Below are positions 45,172 through 45,836 of a DNA stretch of 45,836 nt, one piece after another. Below the pieces are notes generated by a model. That model was not told the origin of the DNA, ran no database searches, and saw only the letters and a list, made by a program, of their open reading frames with translations. The stretch spans positions 1 to 45,836 of the forward strand of contig CAMZJA010000016.1 of assembly GCA_947307415.1 (NCBI GenBank), read 5' to 3'. The translations under genes were made by a program, and so were the position numbers. The stretch's first letter is position 1. Each line of letters begins with the position of its first letter. The DNA is from an uncultured Bacteroidales bacterium. GTDB taxonomy: Bacteria > Bacteroidota > Bacteroidia > Bacteroidales > F082.

Positions 45172-45836
45172 ATGAAAAAATTATTCTTATCAGCTTTGTT
45201 CATTGCAGTTATGGCAGTGACAAGTTTCGCACAGATGGCAATGCCATGTCCGAAAGACCCGAATGTAAGAGTCGGCAAGCTTGACAACGGCTTGACTTAT
45301 TACATCCGTCACAATGAGAAACCGGCACAACGCGCCGACTTCTACATCGCACAGAAAGTAGGTTCAGTACTCGAAGAGGAGAGCCAGCGCGGTCTCGCCC
45401 ACTTCCTCGAACACATGGCATTCAACGGCACTACAAACCTTCCGGGCATGATGCTTCGCGAATACCTCCAGAGCCGTGGTATCAAATTCGGTGAAAACCT
45501 CAACGCAGGCACCGGCATCGACCAGACAGTCTACATGGTGACCAACGTCCCGACGACGCTTCCTGGCCTCGTCGACACATGCCTCTTGATTCTCCACGAC
45601 TGGTCGAGCTTCATCGCTCTTGAAGAAGCCGAAATCGACAACGAACGCGGCGTTATCCTTGAGGAACTGCGCACTCGCGAAGACGCGAGCGAGCGTATCA
45701 TGAAAGAGATTCTTCCTGTCATGTACCCTAACAGCCCTTACGCAAACCGTCTGCCAGGCGGCCTGCCGGAAGTGGTGGCTAACTTCGAGTATCAGACACT
45801 CCGCGACTACTATCACAAATGGTATCGTCCTGACCT
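45172..45836 (+). CDS. M16 family zinc peptidase, 3' partial
   Basis: The frame runs off the window end after 221 codons. It starts with a signal peptide (1-20, cleavage after FA-Q) and the M16 N-terminal domain: [15 protein letters not shown], then the inverted zinc motif HFLEH at 77-81 with Glu80 as base, and Glu158 in [12 protein letters not shown] as the likely third zinc ligand. Periplasmic M16 proteins (PqqL type) are usually over 900 residues with two such halves; the rest is outside the window. ATG 45172 follows an A-rich leader. Confidence 0.9.
   Translation, partial: MKKLFLSALFIAVMAVTSFAQMAMPCPKDPNVRVGKLDNGLTYYIRHNEKPAQRADFYIAQKVGSVLEEESQRGLAHFLEHMAFNGTTNLPGMMLREYLQSRGIKFGENLNAGTGIDQTVYMVTNVPTTLPGLVDTCLLILHDWSSFIALEEAEIDNERGVILEELRTREDASERIMKEILPVMYPNSPYANRLPGGLPEVVANFEYQTLRDYYHKWYRPD

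Noticed and set aside
1..45836. tRNA, rRNA, CRISPR, transposase, prophage or defence genes
   Set aside because: Gaps are short and AT-rich; I saw no cloverleaf, no evenly spaced repeats with spacers, and no protein of these classes.

Overview
The window comes from the chromosome of a bacterium of the phylum Bacteroidota, most likely order Bacteroidales. The signs are: promoters of the Bacteroides type (-33 TTTG, -7 TAnnTTTG) with AT-rich leaders and no clear Shine-Dalgarno sites; two secreted proteins ending in type IX secretion (T9SS) sorting domains; a PorE-like T9SS envelope protein; a fused SecDF; MurA with Asp in place of the catalytic Cys; and Bacteroidota-restricted families (DUF4290, DUF5606). 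It is dense housekeeping sequence with about 30 genes. I see no rRNA, tRNA, CRISPR array, prophage or transposase.

Layout. 1-1884: DUF4290 gene (5' cut by the window) and murA. 1998-5855: grpE, dnaJ and a two-gene ABC exporter, tightly packed on +. 5971-9051: fused secDF with its own promoter and terminator. 9221-13822: a 1533-residue modular T9SS cargo (BspA-type leucine-rich repeats, seven InlB-like repeats, a threefold unnamed module, sorting domain). 13884-19402: PorE-like OmpA protein, purM, prfA, pyrF in one packed run. 19399-23919 on -: hotdog thioesterase, Omp28-like T9SS cargo, ilvE, and a methyltransferase gene broken by an in-frame TGA. 24003-24304: a non-coding, hairpin-rich repeat element. 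24346-28423 on +: htpG, lemA, TPM-domain gene, ftsE. 28412-30638 on -: two family 4 glycosyltransferases. 30724-31782 on +: murB. 31775-37917 on -: pyrD, pyrK, DUF5606, MsbA-type ABC transporter, purB and a lipocalin-like gene. 38096-43349 on +: lpd, membrane lytic transglycosylase, uvrA. 43358-44404 on -: glucosaminidase with LysM. 44513-end on +: rsmG and the start of an M16 zinc peptidase.

How the genes fit together. Several serve the cell envelope: murA and murB (UDP-MurNAc synthesis), two peptidoglycan hydrolases, ftsE, SecDF export, PorE-like anchoring and two T9SS cargoes. Nucleotide synthesis is represented by purM, purB, pyrF and pyrK-pyrD; chaperones by grpE, dnaJ and htpG; translation by prfA and rsmG; repair by uvrA. 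Six gene pairs share a TAATG stop/start, and three convergent pairs overlap at their stop codons, so the genome is compact.

Most worth a second look: (a) the degenerate retropepsin-like domain at the C-terminus of the PorE-like protein; (b) a small dispersed repeat present three times, once inserted in frame within murB; (c) the structured 300-bp element upstream of htpG; (d) the nonsense codon exactly at the SAM-binding strand of a methyltransferase; (e) the repeated unnamed module in the giant T9SS protein. I did not find a clearly new multi-gene system such as a defence island or a biosynthetic cluster.
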